A stretch of 64,000 bases of DNA from Shewanella metallivivens (GTDB lineage Bacteria; Pseudomonadota; Gammaproteobacteria; Enterobacterales; Shewanellaceae), in NCBI RefSeq assembly GCF_028750675.1, contig NZ_JAQQPZ010000001.1:1-64000 (forward strand), in the 5' to 3' direction. Below are positions 36,748 through 46,341 of the stretch, piece after piece. The notes beneath the pieces were generated by a model. The model was given only the letters and a program-made list of their open reading frames with translations. It had not been told where the DNA came from and did no database searches. The translations under genes were made by a program, and so were the position numbers. Every line of letters begins with the position of its first letter. The stretch's first letter is position 1.

Positions 36748-38199
36748 ATGGCTCAGTTTTTAATTGTCACCGACGATGTCAATGATTGGCGTCCTTATTT
36801 GCCTAGTGATCATATGGTCACGGTTCATGATTATTTAGAGATGGGGGCATTTGCAGATCAAAGCGCGATGCAAGTGATTAACCTATGTCGTAGTTACGAT
36901 TATTTGAGCACAGGGTATTATTGCTCGCTCATGGCGGAGGCGCGTGGCCATCGTGTTATTCCGAGAGTCATGACCATTAATGATTTATCTCAAGACCGTT
37001 TTTTTAGCCTGCCACAAGCGGGGTTAGATAAATTGCCCGACAGCGTTACCGATATTTCGATGAAGGTGTTTTTTGGTTATTGTGATAACCCGTCACTTGA
37101 TAAAATTGCCCGCAAAATTTTTGAACGTTTTACCGTGCCGGTATTGCAAGTGAATTTGTTAAAAATATCTGGTCGTTGGCAAGTCGACGTTATCGAGCCT
37201 GCTGCATTTCAAGATTTAACTGACCCTGAGCAAGACTTATTTGCTCAATACCTTGAGGTATTTTCGCAAAAAGTGTGGCGATTACCTAAACCATCAAAAC
37301 GCTACCGTTATGAAATCGCAATGCTGGTGGACGAGCATGAAAAAATGCCGCCGTCAGATAAGTCTGCACTTAAATTATTCACTAAAGCAGCCAATCGTAT
37401 TGGTATGGATTTAGTGCAAATAGGCAAACACGATCTAGCGCGCTTGAGTGAGTTTGACGGCTTGTTTATTCGCTCAACCACTAACATTAGTAACTTTACT
37501 TATCGATTTGCCAAAGCGGCTGAGCAGCTTGGTTTAATTGTGATGGACGACCCCGAATCCATTATGAAATGCACCAACAAAGTGTTTTTAACTGAGCTGC
37601 TAAATAAGCATAAAGTGCCAGTACCTAAAAGTGTGATTTTTAAAGCGTCGGATAAAAACTGGGCTGACGATGTGATTAATGCTATAGGTTTACCCATAGT
37701 GCTAAAAGTACCCGACGGGGCGTTTTCACTGGGGGTGGTGAAAGTTAAAGACCGCCAAACCTTGCTTGAGCAAGCTGAAAAAATCTTTGCTCACAGCGCG
37801 CTCATTTTAGCGCAGGCCTTTATGCCAACCGATTATGATTGGCGCATTGGCGTGTTAAATCGCCAACCAATCTATGCTTGTCGTTATTTTATGAGCCGTG
37901 GTCATTGGCAGATTTATCAACACCATCAAAGTGGTCGAGTGAGTAGTGGCGACTTTGATTGTATCGATTTAAAAATGGTACCGCATAATATTGTCGATGC
38001 AGCGGTTAAGGCGTCAAACTTGATTGGCACTGGGCTTTATGGCGTTGATTTAAAAGAAATCGATGGCAAAGCTTATGTGATAGAGGTAAATGATAACCCA
38101 AGTATTGACCATGGGGTAGAAGACCTCTTTTTAGGTGACTTGGTGTATGACCGTGTGATGACCGAGTTTTTAAGGCGAATTCAGCTTCGCGGTATGTAA
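36748..38199 (+). CDS. RimK-like ATP-grasp ligase
   Basis: The 483-residue protein has an N-terminal region (about 1-190, QFLIVTDDVNDWRPYLPSD) typical of RimK-like ATP-grasp N-terminal domains. An ATP-grasp fold (about 265-480) follows: KCTNKVFLTELLNKHKVPVPK, GLPIVLKVPDGAFSLGVVKV and the Mg-binding VIEVNDNPSIDHG. Such enzymes join an amino acid to a carboxylate with ATP; RimK itself adds glutamates to ribosomal protein S6. The substrate here is unknown, and the length and N-terminus differ from RimK. The divergent GNAT/C39-peptidase gene is the likely partner. Confidence 0.85.
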   Translation: MAQFLIVTDDVNDWRPYLPSDHMVTVHDYLEMGAFADQSAMQVINLCRSYDYLSTGYYCSLMAEARGHRVIPRVMTINDLSQDRFFSLPQAGLDKLPDSVTDISMKVFFGYCDNPSLDKIARKIFERFTVPVLQVNLLKISGRWQVDVIEPAAFQDLTDPEQDLFAQYLEVFSQKVWRLPKPSKRYRYEIAMLVDEHEKMPPSDKSALKLFTKAANRIGMDLVQIGKHDLARLSEFDGLFIRSTTNISNFTYRFAKAAEQLGLIVMDDPESIMKCTNKVFLTELLNKHKVPVPKSVIFKASDKNWADDVINAIGLPIVLKVPDGAFSLGVVKVKDRQTLLEQAEKIFAHSALILAQAFMPTDYDWRIGVLNRQPIYACRYFMSRGHWQIYQHHQSGRVSSGDFDCIDLKMVPHNIVDAAVKASNLIGTGLYGVDLKEIDGKAYVIEVNDNPSIDHGVEDLFLGDLVYDRVMTEFLRRIQLRGM

Positions 38200-38293
38200 T
38201 AAACTAATGACTAATATGCCCTTATCTATGCAGATTAAGGGCGACATAATCAATTAGTTGCTTGCTCAAACGCAATACAGTACAGCGGATCGT

Positions 38294-39178
38294 TTAGCTA
38301 TCTCCACTAATGCGATAGCAATTACGTCCATCGGCTTTGGCGGTATACATGGCTTTGTCTGCTCGGTCATACAAATTATCAGCATCTTGCGGAGGAATTG
38401 ACTCAGCAACCCCTAAGCTACATTGAATGTCATACTCAATGAGCTCAGCATGTTTTGGCATCATATCTATAATCCGCTGACAGACAATTTTTGCCGCTTC
38501 AGCATCACCTTGAGTAATAATGACAAACTCGTCGCCGCCCAGTCTAAAAGCCTGGTCGGTATTACGAATCGCTTCGTTAATTAACTCAGCAAAGCCGACT
38601 AAAACAAAATCACCCGCTTTATGACCGTAGCAATCGTTAAGTTGTTTAAACTTATCTAAATCAATCACTATTAACGATACCTGACCTTGAAAACGATTGG
38701 CACGAGCTAAGGCTGTTTCAATTGCTTGGCGATAGTAATAACGGTTGCCTAGCCCTGTTAATGCATCAAACATAGCTTGGTTAGACATGCTTTGGTATTT
38801 AAGTGCATTATTAAGTGGCTGAATAAGCATGCTTTCTAGTCGTGCTAATATACTAGCTTGAGCCGGTCTAAGCGGCGCCGCTAACTGATAGGTCACGACA
38901 AATAGGTCTTGTTTGTCTACAATAGTGCGTTGCAGTTCAATACCGTAATGACGTCCCCAGACAAACTTTTGTTTGTCCAAAGTCAACTGCATTCCTTTAA
39001 TCGGCAAATGTTGTCCTAGAATTTTGCCGAAACAGGCAAAAACTGTCCTAGGATCTAAACTTCCATGTAGTTGTTGAATTACGTGAATAAGGTCAAGTTC
39101 TAAGTCCATATTCAAGTAAGCGTCTGAACGGTACCAGTAGTCTTCAGGATACAGCTCTGATGTAGATGCGAAATCCAT
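38294..39178 (-). CDS. GGDEF diguanylate cyclase
   Basis: This probably makes cyclic-di-GMP. Residues about 130-294 are the GGDEF domain: DALTGLGNRYYYRQAIE, VIDLDKFKQLNDCYGHKAGD and an intact RLGGDEFVII active loop at about 209-215. No RxxD inhibitory site is obvious upstream of it. The N-terminal 125 residues show no recognised sensor and no membrane segment, so it is likely soluble. It is divergent from the Kef-type antiporter across about 160 bp that include a TATAAT (39248-39253) suited to the antiporter. Confidence 0.9.
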   Translation of the reverse strand: MDFASTSELYPEDYWYRSDAYLNMDLELDLIHVIQQLHGSLDPRTVFACFGKILGQHLPIKGMQLTLDKQKFVWGRHYGIELQRTIVDKQDLFVVTYQLAAPLRPAQASILARLESMLIQPLNNALKYQSMSNQAMFDALTGLGNRYYYRQAIETALARANRFQGQVSLIVIDLDKFKQLNDCYGHKAGDFVLVGFAELINEAIRNTDQAFRLGGDEFVIITQGDAEAAKIVCQRIIDMMPKHAELIEYDIQCSLGVAESIPPQDADNLYDRADKAMYTAKADGRNCYRISGDS

Positions 39179-39338
39179 AGTATTTACCCCAGTACGTTAC
39201 AACTAATTACTTTGTTTTAGCAATAATCGTGCCCATGAAAAAAATTCTATAATTATTAGTTGTTTGATGATTTACTGTAGAGATTAAATATGCGTAAATT
39301 CCCTTTCGACATTTTTTTGACAAGGAGCCCATACCGTA

Positions 39339-41291
39339 ATGGAACACAGCATTTTTATTCATATTCTCTCAATGCTTGTGATTGCAATTGTGGCGATTGC
39401 ATTATTACGACGTATGGGGTTGCCTGCCATATTGGCCTACTTGTTAACAGGCGTCGTTAGCGGCCCGAGTGGTTTTCATTGGTTTACCCAGTTGCAAATG
39501 CAGTCAGTTGCCGAGCTTGGGGTGGTGCTATTGATGTTTACTCTAGGCCTTGAGTTTTCGGTCCCGAGGCTATGGGCCATGCGCCGCACCGTGTTTGGCT
39601 TAGGGAGTGCGCAAATGATTGTGACCGCACTGGTGGCGGGTGGCATTGCCATGTTAGTTGGGCAAAACTTAGTGGCCGCTGTCGTTATTGGTTCGGCGAT
39701 AGCATTGTCGTCAACCGCCATTGTGCTCAAACTGCTTAATGAACAAAACTGGTTACGCAGACGCCACGGTGAGTTATCTGTCAGTGTGTTGTTATTTCAA
39801 GATTTAGCCGTAGTGCCTTTACTCATATTAATGCCGTTACTTGCCAATGATGGCACCCAAATGAGCTTTAATGCCATTGCTTGGGGGTTGCTCACCGGCA
39901 TTTTAGCGTTTTTAGGGTTAATGTCGTTTGGTAAATGGATTTTGCCGCGTATTTTCGATGAAGTCGCGCGATCGCGTTCAAACGAGTTATTCGTATTGTC
40001 TACTTTGGTGGTGGCGTTAGTCACTGGTGCATTTACCCAGTGGCTAGGGTTATCTATGGCATTGGGAGCATTTATTGCCGGTATGTTGTTAGGTGAGAGC
40101 CAATATCGTAGACAGTTAGAGGCCGATATTAGGCCGTTTCGTGATTTACTCATGGGGTTGTTTTTTATCTCGATAGGCATGTTGCTCGACTTTAACTTAG
40201 TGATGCAATATTGGTGGCAAGTGATACTGATCCTAGTGAGTGTGGTGTTGGCTAAAGCGATGATTATATACGGCTTACTGAAATTGGTGGGTGAGAATGG
40301 CAAAATCGCATTAAGTACCGCTATCAGCTTAGCTCAAGTGGGTGAGTTCAGTTTTGTATTATTAGCACTGGCGGTGAACTATCAATTACTCGAAACAGAA
40401 GTCAGCACGGTACTCGTGGCCGTTGCGGTGATTTCAATGTCGATAGCGCCGTGGCTTATTCGTCATAGTATTGATATTGCTAAAAAGCTCACGGGAGGCC
40501 ATAAAAAGCCACAAAATGAACCATTAGAGGTTAATTTACCCATCAATGATGAGAGCGATTTCGTGCTGATTTTAGGCTACGGCCGGGTGGGGCAAACGAT
40601 AGCCCGCTTTTTAAAAACTGAAGCCGTACCCTACATTGTGATGGACCTAGACCCAACGCGTGTGACAGAGGCTAGAGCGGCGGGAGAAAATATTTACTTT
40701 GGCGACGCTTGTCGTATGGCGTTATTAAAGAAAATGGGGATTCGACAGGCTAGCCTTGTGGTGGTGACTTTTTGCGAGCCAAGGCAGTCTGAAGAGTGTT
40801 TAGCCGTGGCTCGAAAACTGGCCCCAGAGGTTAAAATTTTAGTGCGCACTCGCGATGATGCTAATTTACATGAGCTTAAAGAGGCAGGAGCAACGCAAGT
40901 GATCCCTGAGTCACTTGAAGGGAGCTTGATGTTAGTGTCGCAAGTGCTGTTTAAATGCGGTGTGCCGTTAACTCGGATTATTAAGCGCTTAGAGTCTGAG
41001 CGCCGTAACCATTACCAATATTTGCACGGCTTTTTTTCTGGTACTGAAACCGATTTTACCCTCGATTTATTACATGCGGTGTCGTTAGCCAATGGCGCCA
41101 GTGCGGTAGGTAAAACGGTTGCCGATATACCGTGGCAAACCTTAGATGTTGAGTTAAGAGCCGTGCGCCGACGTGGTGAAGAAATGGACCCACCGCCTGC
41201 AGACTGGATTTTAAGGCGTAATGATATTTTGATGTTAGTGGGTAAACCGCGCAGCATTGAAAAAGCCGAAGAGTATTTATTGCAAGGCTAA
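39339..41291 (+). CDS. Kef-type monovalent cation:proton antiporter (CPA2)
   Basis: This is a predicted inner-membrane K+/H+ or Na+/H+ antiporter. About twelve membrane segments fill residues 1-385 (including GVVLLMFTLGLEFSVPRLW, SSTAIVLKLL and FQDLAVVPLLI). A TrkA-N domain with the NAD-binding LGYGRVGQTIARFL (about 405-420) and a TrkA-C domain (about 565-645) follow. The architecture matches KefB/KefC/YbaL, but no glutathione-gating residues were checked, so the ion is not assigned. The length is 650 residues. A weak terminator follows. Confidence 0.9.
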   Translation: MEHSIFIHILSMLVIAIVAIALLRRMGLPAILAYLLTGVVSGPSGFHWFTQLQMQSVAELGVVLLMFTLGLEFSVPRLWAMRRTVFGLGSAQMIVTALVAGGIAMLVGQNLVAAVVIGSAIALSSTAIVLKLLNEQNWLRRRHGELSVSVLLFQDLAVVPLLILMPLLANDGTQMSFNAIAWGLLTGILAFLGLMSFGKWILPRIFDEVARSRSNELFVLSTLVVALVTGAFTQWLGLSMALGAFIAGMLLGESQYRRQLEADIRPFRDLLMGLFFISIGMLLDFNLVMQYWWQVILILVSVVLAKAMIIYGLLKLVGENGKIALSTAISLAQVGEFSFVLLALAVNYQLLETEVSTVLVAVAVISMSIAPWLIRHSIDIAKKLTGGHKKPQNEPLEVNLPINDESDFVLILGYGRVGQTIARFLKTEAVPYIVMDLDPTRVTEARAAGENIYFGDACRMALLKKMGIRQASLVVVTFCEPRQSEECLAVARKLAPEVKILVRTRDDANLHELKEAGATQVIPESLEGSLMLVSQVLFKCGVPLTRIIKRLESERRNHYQYLHGFFSGTETDFTLDLLHAVSLANGASAVGKTVADIPWQTLDVELRAVRRRGEEMDPPPADWILRRNDILMLVGKPRSIEKAEEYLLQG

Positions 41292-41303
41292 ATCCATTGA
41301 ACC

Positions 41304-41332
41304 AAAACACCATCAATAACGTACGGTGTTTT
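41304..41332 (+). terminator. possible terminator after Kef-type antiporter
   Basis: AAAACACC (41304-41311) and GGTGTTTT (41325-41332) form an 8-bp stem with a 13-base loop, 12 bp after the stop codon. The T-run is within the stem, so it is only moderately convincing. Confidence 0.4.
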
Positions 41333-41616
41333 AAATCCATTTATTGTTGGTTGGCGTTATTGAGTCTCATTCGTTTATGGATATGACTAAACGTCACGTA
41401 GATGTTTCACGCTCATACAACCATATATTGATTACTAAGCCGTGGATCTACTCATTGATACCCTATATTGAACTTGGTTTTACTTTTTTTGTCCTACTGT
41501 GGAGATTTCTCTATTTATCCAGAGTTCAAGTTATTTACTCAGAGTTGTCTTTTTAGCCATCTGATATCGTTAGTTTTTATTTTTTGAGTATGTTATGTAC
41601 CGCGAGAGGGTCAAGA

Positions 41617-41949
41617 ATGGTGTTGCTGAGTTGGTTGCTATTAACTGCGATTTCGTTGGGATTTTTTGTTTATCGATTAAATAGGGTGACTCAATATATT
41701 TGCCATTATATTAAGGACAATTATCCAAAGGTGTATGATGAGTGTCAGCGCGTTGGCAGTAAAATGGGACAAGCACAAAAAGGCACCGAAGTGATGTTGA
41801 TGGAATCGTTTAATACCGGTGATATTTCTCATCTTAACGATGCGACTTTACACAATTATCGGCAACAGCTAAGCCGTTTAAAAGCAGGGCTGGTGTGTTC
41901 GCCTTGGTTACTCATGTTATTAATCAATCTGTTGTGTGAATATTGGTAA
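41617..41949 (+). CDS. small two-helix membrane protein, unknown function
   Basis: This 110-residue protein has an N-terminal membrane helix (MVLLSWLLLTAISLGFFVY) and a soluble, charged middle with YPKVYDECQRVGSKMGQAQ and LHNYRQQLSRLKAG. A C-terminal membrane helix (PWLLMLLINLLC) closes it. Length and layout recall UspB (111 residues in E. coli), but I see no decisive residue identity. GAGAGGG precedes ATG 41617; ATG 41590 and TTG 41584 lie in the same frame. It is flanked by gene-poor DNA on both sides. Confidence 0.6.
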   Translation: MVLLSWLLLTAISLGFFVYRLNRVTQYICHYIKDNYPKVYDECQRVGSKMGQAQKGTEVMLMESFNTGDISHLNDATLHNYRQQLSRLKAGLVCSPWLLMLLINLLCEYW

Positions 41950-42171
41950 CTCACAAGGACGCATGAATACCCATTGGCTTTTTACCAAACAATGTATCAA
42001 CATCATCTGCTTTTATCGAAATAGGCCGCGCTTTTTGTTTTCACGCCCAGAGTAAACTTTTCATTAACCCCCTACGTACTAAGTGAATAATCAACCTCAA
42101 CTCTGGATAGTAAATGCATTTCAAACAGCTCTTTGCACCGATAACGACTCGCTATTGACGCGCAGATTTGC
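41950..42171. other. gene-free region before MITE copy 2
   Basis: About 220 bp between the small membrane protein and the repeat; nothing recognisable was seen. Together with the repeat and the 87 bp after it, this forms a 500-bp gene-free gap before the helicase gene. Confidence 0.4.
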
Positions 42172-42369
42172 CTAAGGCCTGTTGATCTTTGCTGGTTGAA
42201 TTGGGTTCGAGTTAAAAACGTGTTAATCGAGGCGAATGGATTGATGCCTAGTTATCTAAGCAACTCTTTATTCGCAAAGCATCATTCAACAAAGAGTAAA
42301 ATGTTTTAAGCCGAACCTTTCAGGCAGCGTTTGTTGCAAAAACAACCTTGAAAGTTCAACAGACCCTAG
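42172..42369. repeat. MITE-like element, copy 2 (about 198 bp)
   Basis: The terminal inverted repeats are CTAAGGCCTGTTGATC at the left and CTAGGGTCTGTTGAAC (reverse complement of the right end), matching at 13 of 16 positions. The right interior (TTGTTGCAAAAACAACCTTGAAAG) parallels copy 1 at 3502-3646 (TTTGCTGCCAAAACTACCTTGAAAG), while the left interior differs and is longer. There is no coding capacity. It lies upstream of the SWIM-SNF2 gene. Confidence 0.6.
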
Positions 42370-42456
42370 ATATTGTCTGCTTTCTTCCATAGAATGGTAA
42401 GTTAACTTTTTATCAGCAGTGATAATTTATCTGCTGGTTTTTTATTAGGTATATTG

Positions 42457-45400
42457 ATGTCGGCGAAACTGTTTAATCTTCCCATTAAGCTTTCATTAGA
42501 GATGATTGCGAAACTGTTTTCGGCCACGCAAATTCAAAAAGCACAAAACTACTTGATCCAGGGTCGAGTACTTGAAGTGACTGCCAGCAGTAATAATCAT
42601 GATATCGAAGCTTATGTCGAAGGCTCTGCAGATGAGCCTTACCGTCAAGAAATCACCCTCGTTAATGTCAACCACAAAATTGTTATGCGCTCGCATTGCA
42701 CTTGCCCTGTTCGCAGTAATTGTAAACATGTTGCCGCGGCCATGCTGGCGCTGGTAGACAAAAAGCCAGTAGAAGAACAGCGTATATATCAGTGGTTACG
42801 CCAGCTTGACGAACAAAAAACGGTCAGTGAATATGACGATGATCAAGAAGAGAAAGATCGCGTTATCTATGTATTATCTAATGACCCCAATGGTATTTTT
42901 GTCGAATTCAAACGCAGTAAACTCAATAAAAAAGGTCAATATAATAAAGGCAGCAAGCTAGCGTTAACTGATATTCGTTACAGTATGCCCTGGTGGATTG
43001 ACCCTGAAGATAAACAAATCATTAGCTTGTTATTGTCGTCAAATAACCACGGCTCAAAAATTTATATCGACGGTGAAATATCCTATTTAGCGTTAACCAA
43101 AATGCTCGCTGAGCAAGTGTGCTTTTGGGAAGAAAATCGCACCCCGCTCACCTGGGCTAAATCAATCGCGCCAGAGTTTATTTGGTGTGAACTCGATAAA
43201 AAACACACGCAAATGCAAATGCGCATGCCCGGCCTTGAAAACTGGGAATTTATTGCCACAGAGCCACCATTGTATGCTGAGCTCGATTATTTACGCCTAG
43301 GCAAAATCGACACCGATTTATCGGCCAAAAAGCTAGGTTTATTGCAACATATGCCGCCTGTACCTCTGGCGCAGGTTGACCAAATTAGCCACAAAATGCT
43401 GCAACACTTTTCACCCAAAACGGTACCAGTGCCAAGTGAAATTGATTTTTGCGAAATCAACGACCCACTCAAAACCAAATTGGTTTTTACTCGCGAAATT
43501 TATGCCAATAATCCCGTATTACAGCCGGTTATCCGAGTAGAGCAACATTATGGCGATGTCAGTTTTAATGCCTCACTTAAACCTGAACGCATCAGTTTGG
43601 TCAAAAAAGGCAGTGTTCAATATCAAGTGCATCGTCAAGTAGAACAAGAATTAGCCAATTTACAAGCCTTGACGGAAGCTGGCTTAGTGAGTTTTATTCC
43701 CAGTGAATATGCCAATCAGCCTGAGTATTATTTAAGCGTGGGCTTGTTGCCAGAATCTATTTTTGAATGGTCTGATTTAACTGAAAATGGCCTAGAGGCA
43801 TTAACTGCATTAGGTGTAGACATTGAGTTTGAAGATGACTTTGACTTAAAAATTGTCGATGCGCAGCTAGATGTAGATTTGGTTGACGATGATGAATCAG
43901 GCTGGTTTTCGCTGTCGTTGAGCGCCGATATTGAAGGTCAAAATGTCCCCTTATTAGCACTGGTAGCCCGTTGGTTACAACAAAATGGTGAACCCGCCGA
44001 CGAAGACGAATTGATTTTACCCGGGCCAAATGGCGGCTTTATTAAAATTAAAGCCAAAACCATTAAGCCATTGATTTCTATTATTCAAGAATTGTTTAAC
44101 CGTCATTCGGGCGAGCAGCTGACAATACCGCGTAACCGTGCTCACATTCTTAATGACTTGTCTGCCAGCGATGTGCGTTTACTTAATGGCGAACGGGTGC
44201 GCAATCTGGCAGCAAAATTAGCTGAATTTAAAGGTGTCACGGCAGTTGATTTACCCACCGGCTTACATGCCACATTGCGTGATTATCAAAAACAAGGTTT
44301 TGATTGGCTGTGCTTTTTAAAAGAGTATCAACTGGGCGGTATTTTGGCCGATGATATGGGCCTTGGTAAAACCATTCAAACTTTGGCTTTTTTACTAAAA
44401 GCCAAGCAAGAGGCCACACAGCATCGCACCAGCTTAATTGTATGCCCAACCAGTTTGGTAGGTAATTGGCTTAAAGAAGCCAACAAGTTTGCCCCGTCAC
44501 TGAATGTGGTGGTGATTCATGGTAATAAACGTCAGCCATTGTTAGAGCAAATCGATGATTTTGATGTGGTGGTGACAACCTACCCGTTAATGCTGCGCGA
44601 TGAAGCGATTTACAGTGATTATGTATTTGATCATATCATCTTGGATGAAGCTCAGCAGATCAAAAATGCCCAAGCTAAAGTGACCCAAGTGATTAAAACC
44701 TTAAAGGGTAAATTCCGCTTATGTTTGTCAGGCACGCCGCTGGAAAACCATTTAGGCGAGCTTAAATCATTGATGGACTTTTGCTTGCCGGGCTTATTAG
44801 GTCAGCACACTTACTTTAATAAAGAGTTTCGTGGGCCGATTGAAAAGCAAGCGGATGTAGAAAAGTCAGTATTGCTCAGTAAGCGAATTTCGCCGTTTAT
44901 GCTGCGGCGCACCAAAAAAGAAGTGGTGTCTGAGCTGCCTGAAAAAACTGAGATTATCCAAACACTTGAGCTTGAGAAAGATCAGCGTAATTTGTATGAG
45001 TCTATCCGCTTAGTGATGGAGAAAAAACTTCGTGAATTATTTGCCAAAAAAGGGGTGTCGAGCAGCCATATTGAGTTTTTAGATGCATTGCTAAAATTAC
45101 GTCAGGCCTGTTGCGATCCACGCCTTGTTAAACTTGAGCAAGCTCAACATGTGAAAGACAACGCCAAGCTCACCTGGTTAATTCAAAACCTGCCAGAAAT
45201 GATTGAAGAGGGCCGTAAAATCCTTATTTTCAGTCAGTTCACCGGTATGCTGGCGTTGATTGAAGATGAACTTAAAACCCTGGGTATTCGCTACAGTAAA
45301 TTAACCGGCCAAACACTCGACCGCCAACCCCAGATAGATGCTTTTCAAGAAGGCGATAACTCGGTGTTTTTAATCAGCTTAAAAGCCGGTGGTACAGGGC

Positions 45401-45663
45401 TTAATTTAACTGCGGCTGATACGGTTATTCACTTTGACCCCTGGTGGAATCCTGCCGCTGAACGTCAGGCAACCGATCGGGCTCACCGTATTGGTCAGCT
45501 TAATCCGGTATTTGTGTATAAGTTAATTGCCCAGGGCACGGTTGAAGAGAAAATTCAAGAAATGCAGCAGCATAAACAAGGTTTGGCCGACAGCATTTTA
45601 TCCGATGGCACTCAAGGGCCGTGGCAAGGTAACGCCGAAGATTTACTGGCGCTGTTGAGTTAA
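42457..45663 (+). CDS. SWIM zinc-finger SNF2-family helicase/ATPase
   Basis: This is a large Swi2/Snf2-type ATPase likely to move along DNA or remodel nucleoprotein. An N-terminal SWIM zinc finger (SHCTCPVRSNCKHVAAAML, about residues 74-92) is followed by a long middle region. The SNF2 motor follows: Walker A DDMGLGKTIQT (about 630-640), DEAQQIKN (motif II), SGTPLENHLGEL, then the helicase C domain with FSQFTGML, SLKAGGTGLNLTAAD and ATDRAHRIGQ. ATG 42457 is chosen with AGGT 6 bases upstream. The 1068 residues are normal for bacterial SWIM-SNF2 proteins; the biological role is unknown. Confidence 0.9.
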   Translation: MSAKLFNLPIKLSLEMIAKLFSATQIQKAQNYLIQGRVLEVTASSNNHDIEAYVEGSADEPYRQEITLVNVNHKIVMRSHCTCPVRSNCKHVAAAMLALVDKKPVEEQRIYQWLRQLDEQKTVSEYDDDQEEKDRVIYVLSNDPNGIFVEFKRSKLNKKGQYNKGSKLALTDIRYSMPWWIDPEDKQIISLLLSSNNHGSKIYIDGEISYLALTKMLAEQVCFWEENRTPLTWAKSIAPEFIWCELDKKHTQMQMRMPGLENWEFIATEPPLYAELDYLRLGKIDTDLSAKKLGLLQHMPPVPLAQVDQISHKMLQHFSPKTVPVPSEIDFCEINDPLKTKLVFTREIYANNPVLQPVIRVEQHYGDVSFNASLKPERISLVKKGSVQYQVHRQVEQELANLQALTEAGLVSFIPSEYANQPEYYLSVGLLPESIFEWSDLTENGLEALTALGVDIEFEDDFDLKIVDAQLDVDLVDDDESGWFSLSLSADIEGQNVPLLALVARWLQQNGEPADEDELILPGPNGGFIKIKAKTIKPLISIIQELFNRHSGEQLTIPRNRAHILNDLSASDVRLLNGERVRNLAAKLAEFKGVTAVDLPTGLHATLRDYQKQGFDWLCFLKEYQLGGILADDMGLGKTIQTLAFLLKAKQEATQHRTSLIVCPTSLVGNWLKEANKFAPSLNVVVIHGNKRQPLLEQIDDFDVVVTTYPLMLRDEAIYSDYVFDHIILDEAQQIKNAQAKVTQVIKTLKGKFRLCLSGTPLENHLGELKSLMDFCLPGLLGQHTYFNKEFRGPIEKQADVEKSVLLSKRISPFMLRRTKKEVVSELPEKTEIIQTLELEKDQRNLYESIRLVMEKKLRELFAKKGVSSSHIEFLDALLKLRQACCDPRLVKLEQAQHVKDNAKLTWLIQNLPEMIEEGRKILIFSQFTGMLALIEDELKTLGIRYSKLTGQTLDRQPQIDAFQEGDNSVFLISLKAGGTGLNLTAADTVIHFDPWWNPAAERQATDRAHRIGQLNPVFVYKLIAQGTVEEKIQEMQQHKQGLADSILSDGTQGPWQGNAEDLLALLS

Positions 45664-45914
45664 GACTGAGTCGTTAAGTGTTGATCATTTTGAGTAAACG
45701 CGAGCTAATTTGAGGTTACAGCATTGCCATCAATGTACTATAAACGTGGTTCTGGTGCACCAAGGTCAAGACGTGGCAATCGTGCAACGCCTGCATTGCA
45801 TATGGACTATTTTGAGCAAGTGTTTGCTGAGCTGCACCGTCACCCAGAAAAAATCGCTATTGTGAGACACAACATCGCAGAATTTCAAGCGCAGCCTTTT
45901 TTGAAAAAGGGCTA

Positions 45915-46180
45915 ATACCATTGTGCATTAATAAGTGACCACTCAGAATGCGTCCAGCGGTTTTTGATTAAGGCGTCGCTATGCAGTAATGGCTGTTCCC
46001 TTTCAAATAGCGAGAACGCAGAACAAAAGCCGCTGGGGCATTCCTTTCAGGCGAGTTTTAAAAGGGCTTACACTGCGTTGCATTACTTCGAAAGAGAATC
46101 ACTATTCATTCAGTCATGCGCCTTGTCTAAGCCCTTTTAAACTCTCGCTGAGTGCATCATTTATTAACGCACAATGGTAT
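45915..46180. mobile_element. MITE with ATACCATTGTGC termini (266 bp)
   Basis: The ends are a terminal inverted repeat: ATACCATTGTGCATTAATAA at the left and ATACCATTGTGCGTTAATAA in the reverse complement of the right end, 19 of 20 identical. The interior has a further inverted repeat (AAAAGGGCTTA near 46059-46069 and TAAGCCCTTTT near 46129-46139), so the transcript can fold into a long hairpin. There is no transposase. It is unrelated to the TTAGGGC elements elsewhere in the window. Confidence 0.75.
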
Positions 46181-46271
46181 GGCATACCGCCATTGATAGA
46201 TTGCTACTGGTGTTTGAAGACAATGATGACATTGAATTGCTCTATAGGCAGGTCATGAGCGACGATATCGG

Positions 46272-46302
46272 TCAGCGGGTAAGACGCTACCCGCTGATTT
46301 TT
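46272..46302 (+). terminator. terminator-like hairpin inside the tail of the split gene
   Basis: TCAGCGGGTA and TACCCGCTGA form a perfect 10-bp stem (loop AGACGC) followed by five T. It lies within the coding tail of the interrupted gene, 45 bp before its stop codon. It may serve as the rightward terminator of the helicase region or be a chance of coding sequence. Confidence 0.4.
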
Positions 46303-46341
46303 AAAGGCATTATTTCACCCGCTAGCAAAACAGCAGATGAG

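Noticed and set aside
39797..40303. 168-aa minus-strand ORF inside the Kef-type antiporter gene
   Set aside because: It is an antisense shadow of hydrophobic codons and has no recognisable domain.
41344..41556. 70-aa plus-strand ORF between the antiporter and the small membrane protein
   Set aside because: It starts at a TTG without a ribosome binding site and has only one weak hydrophobic stretch; no family resemblance was seen.
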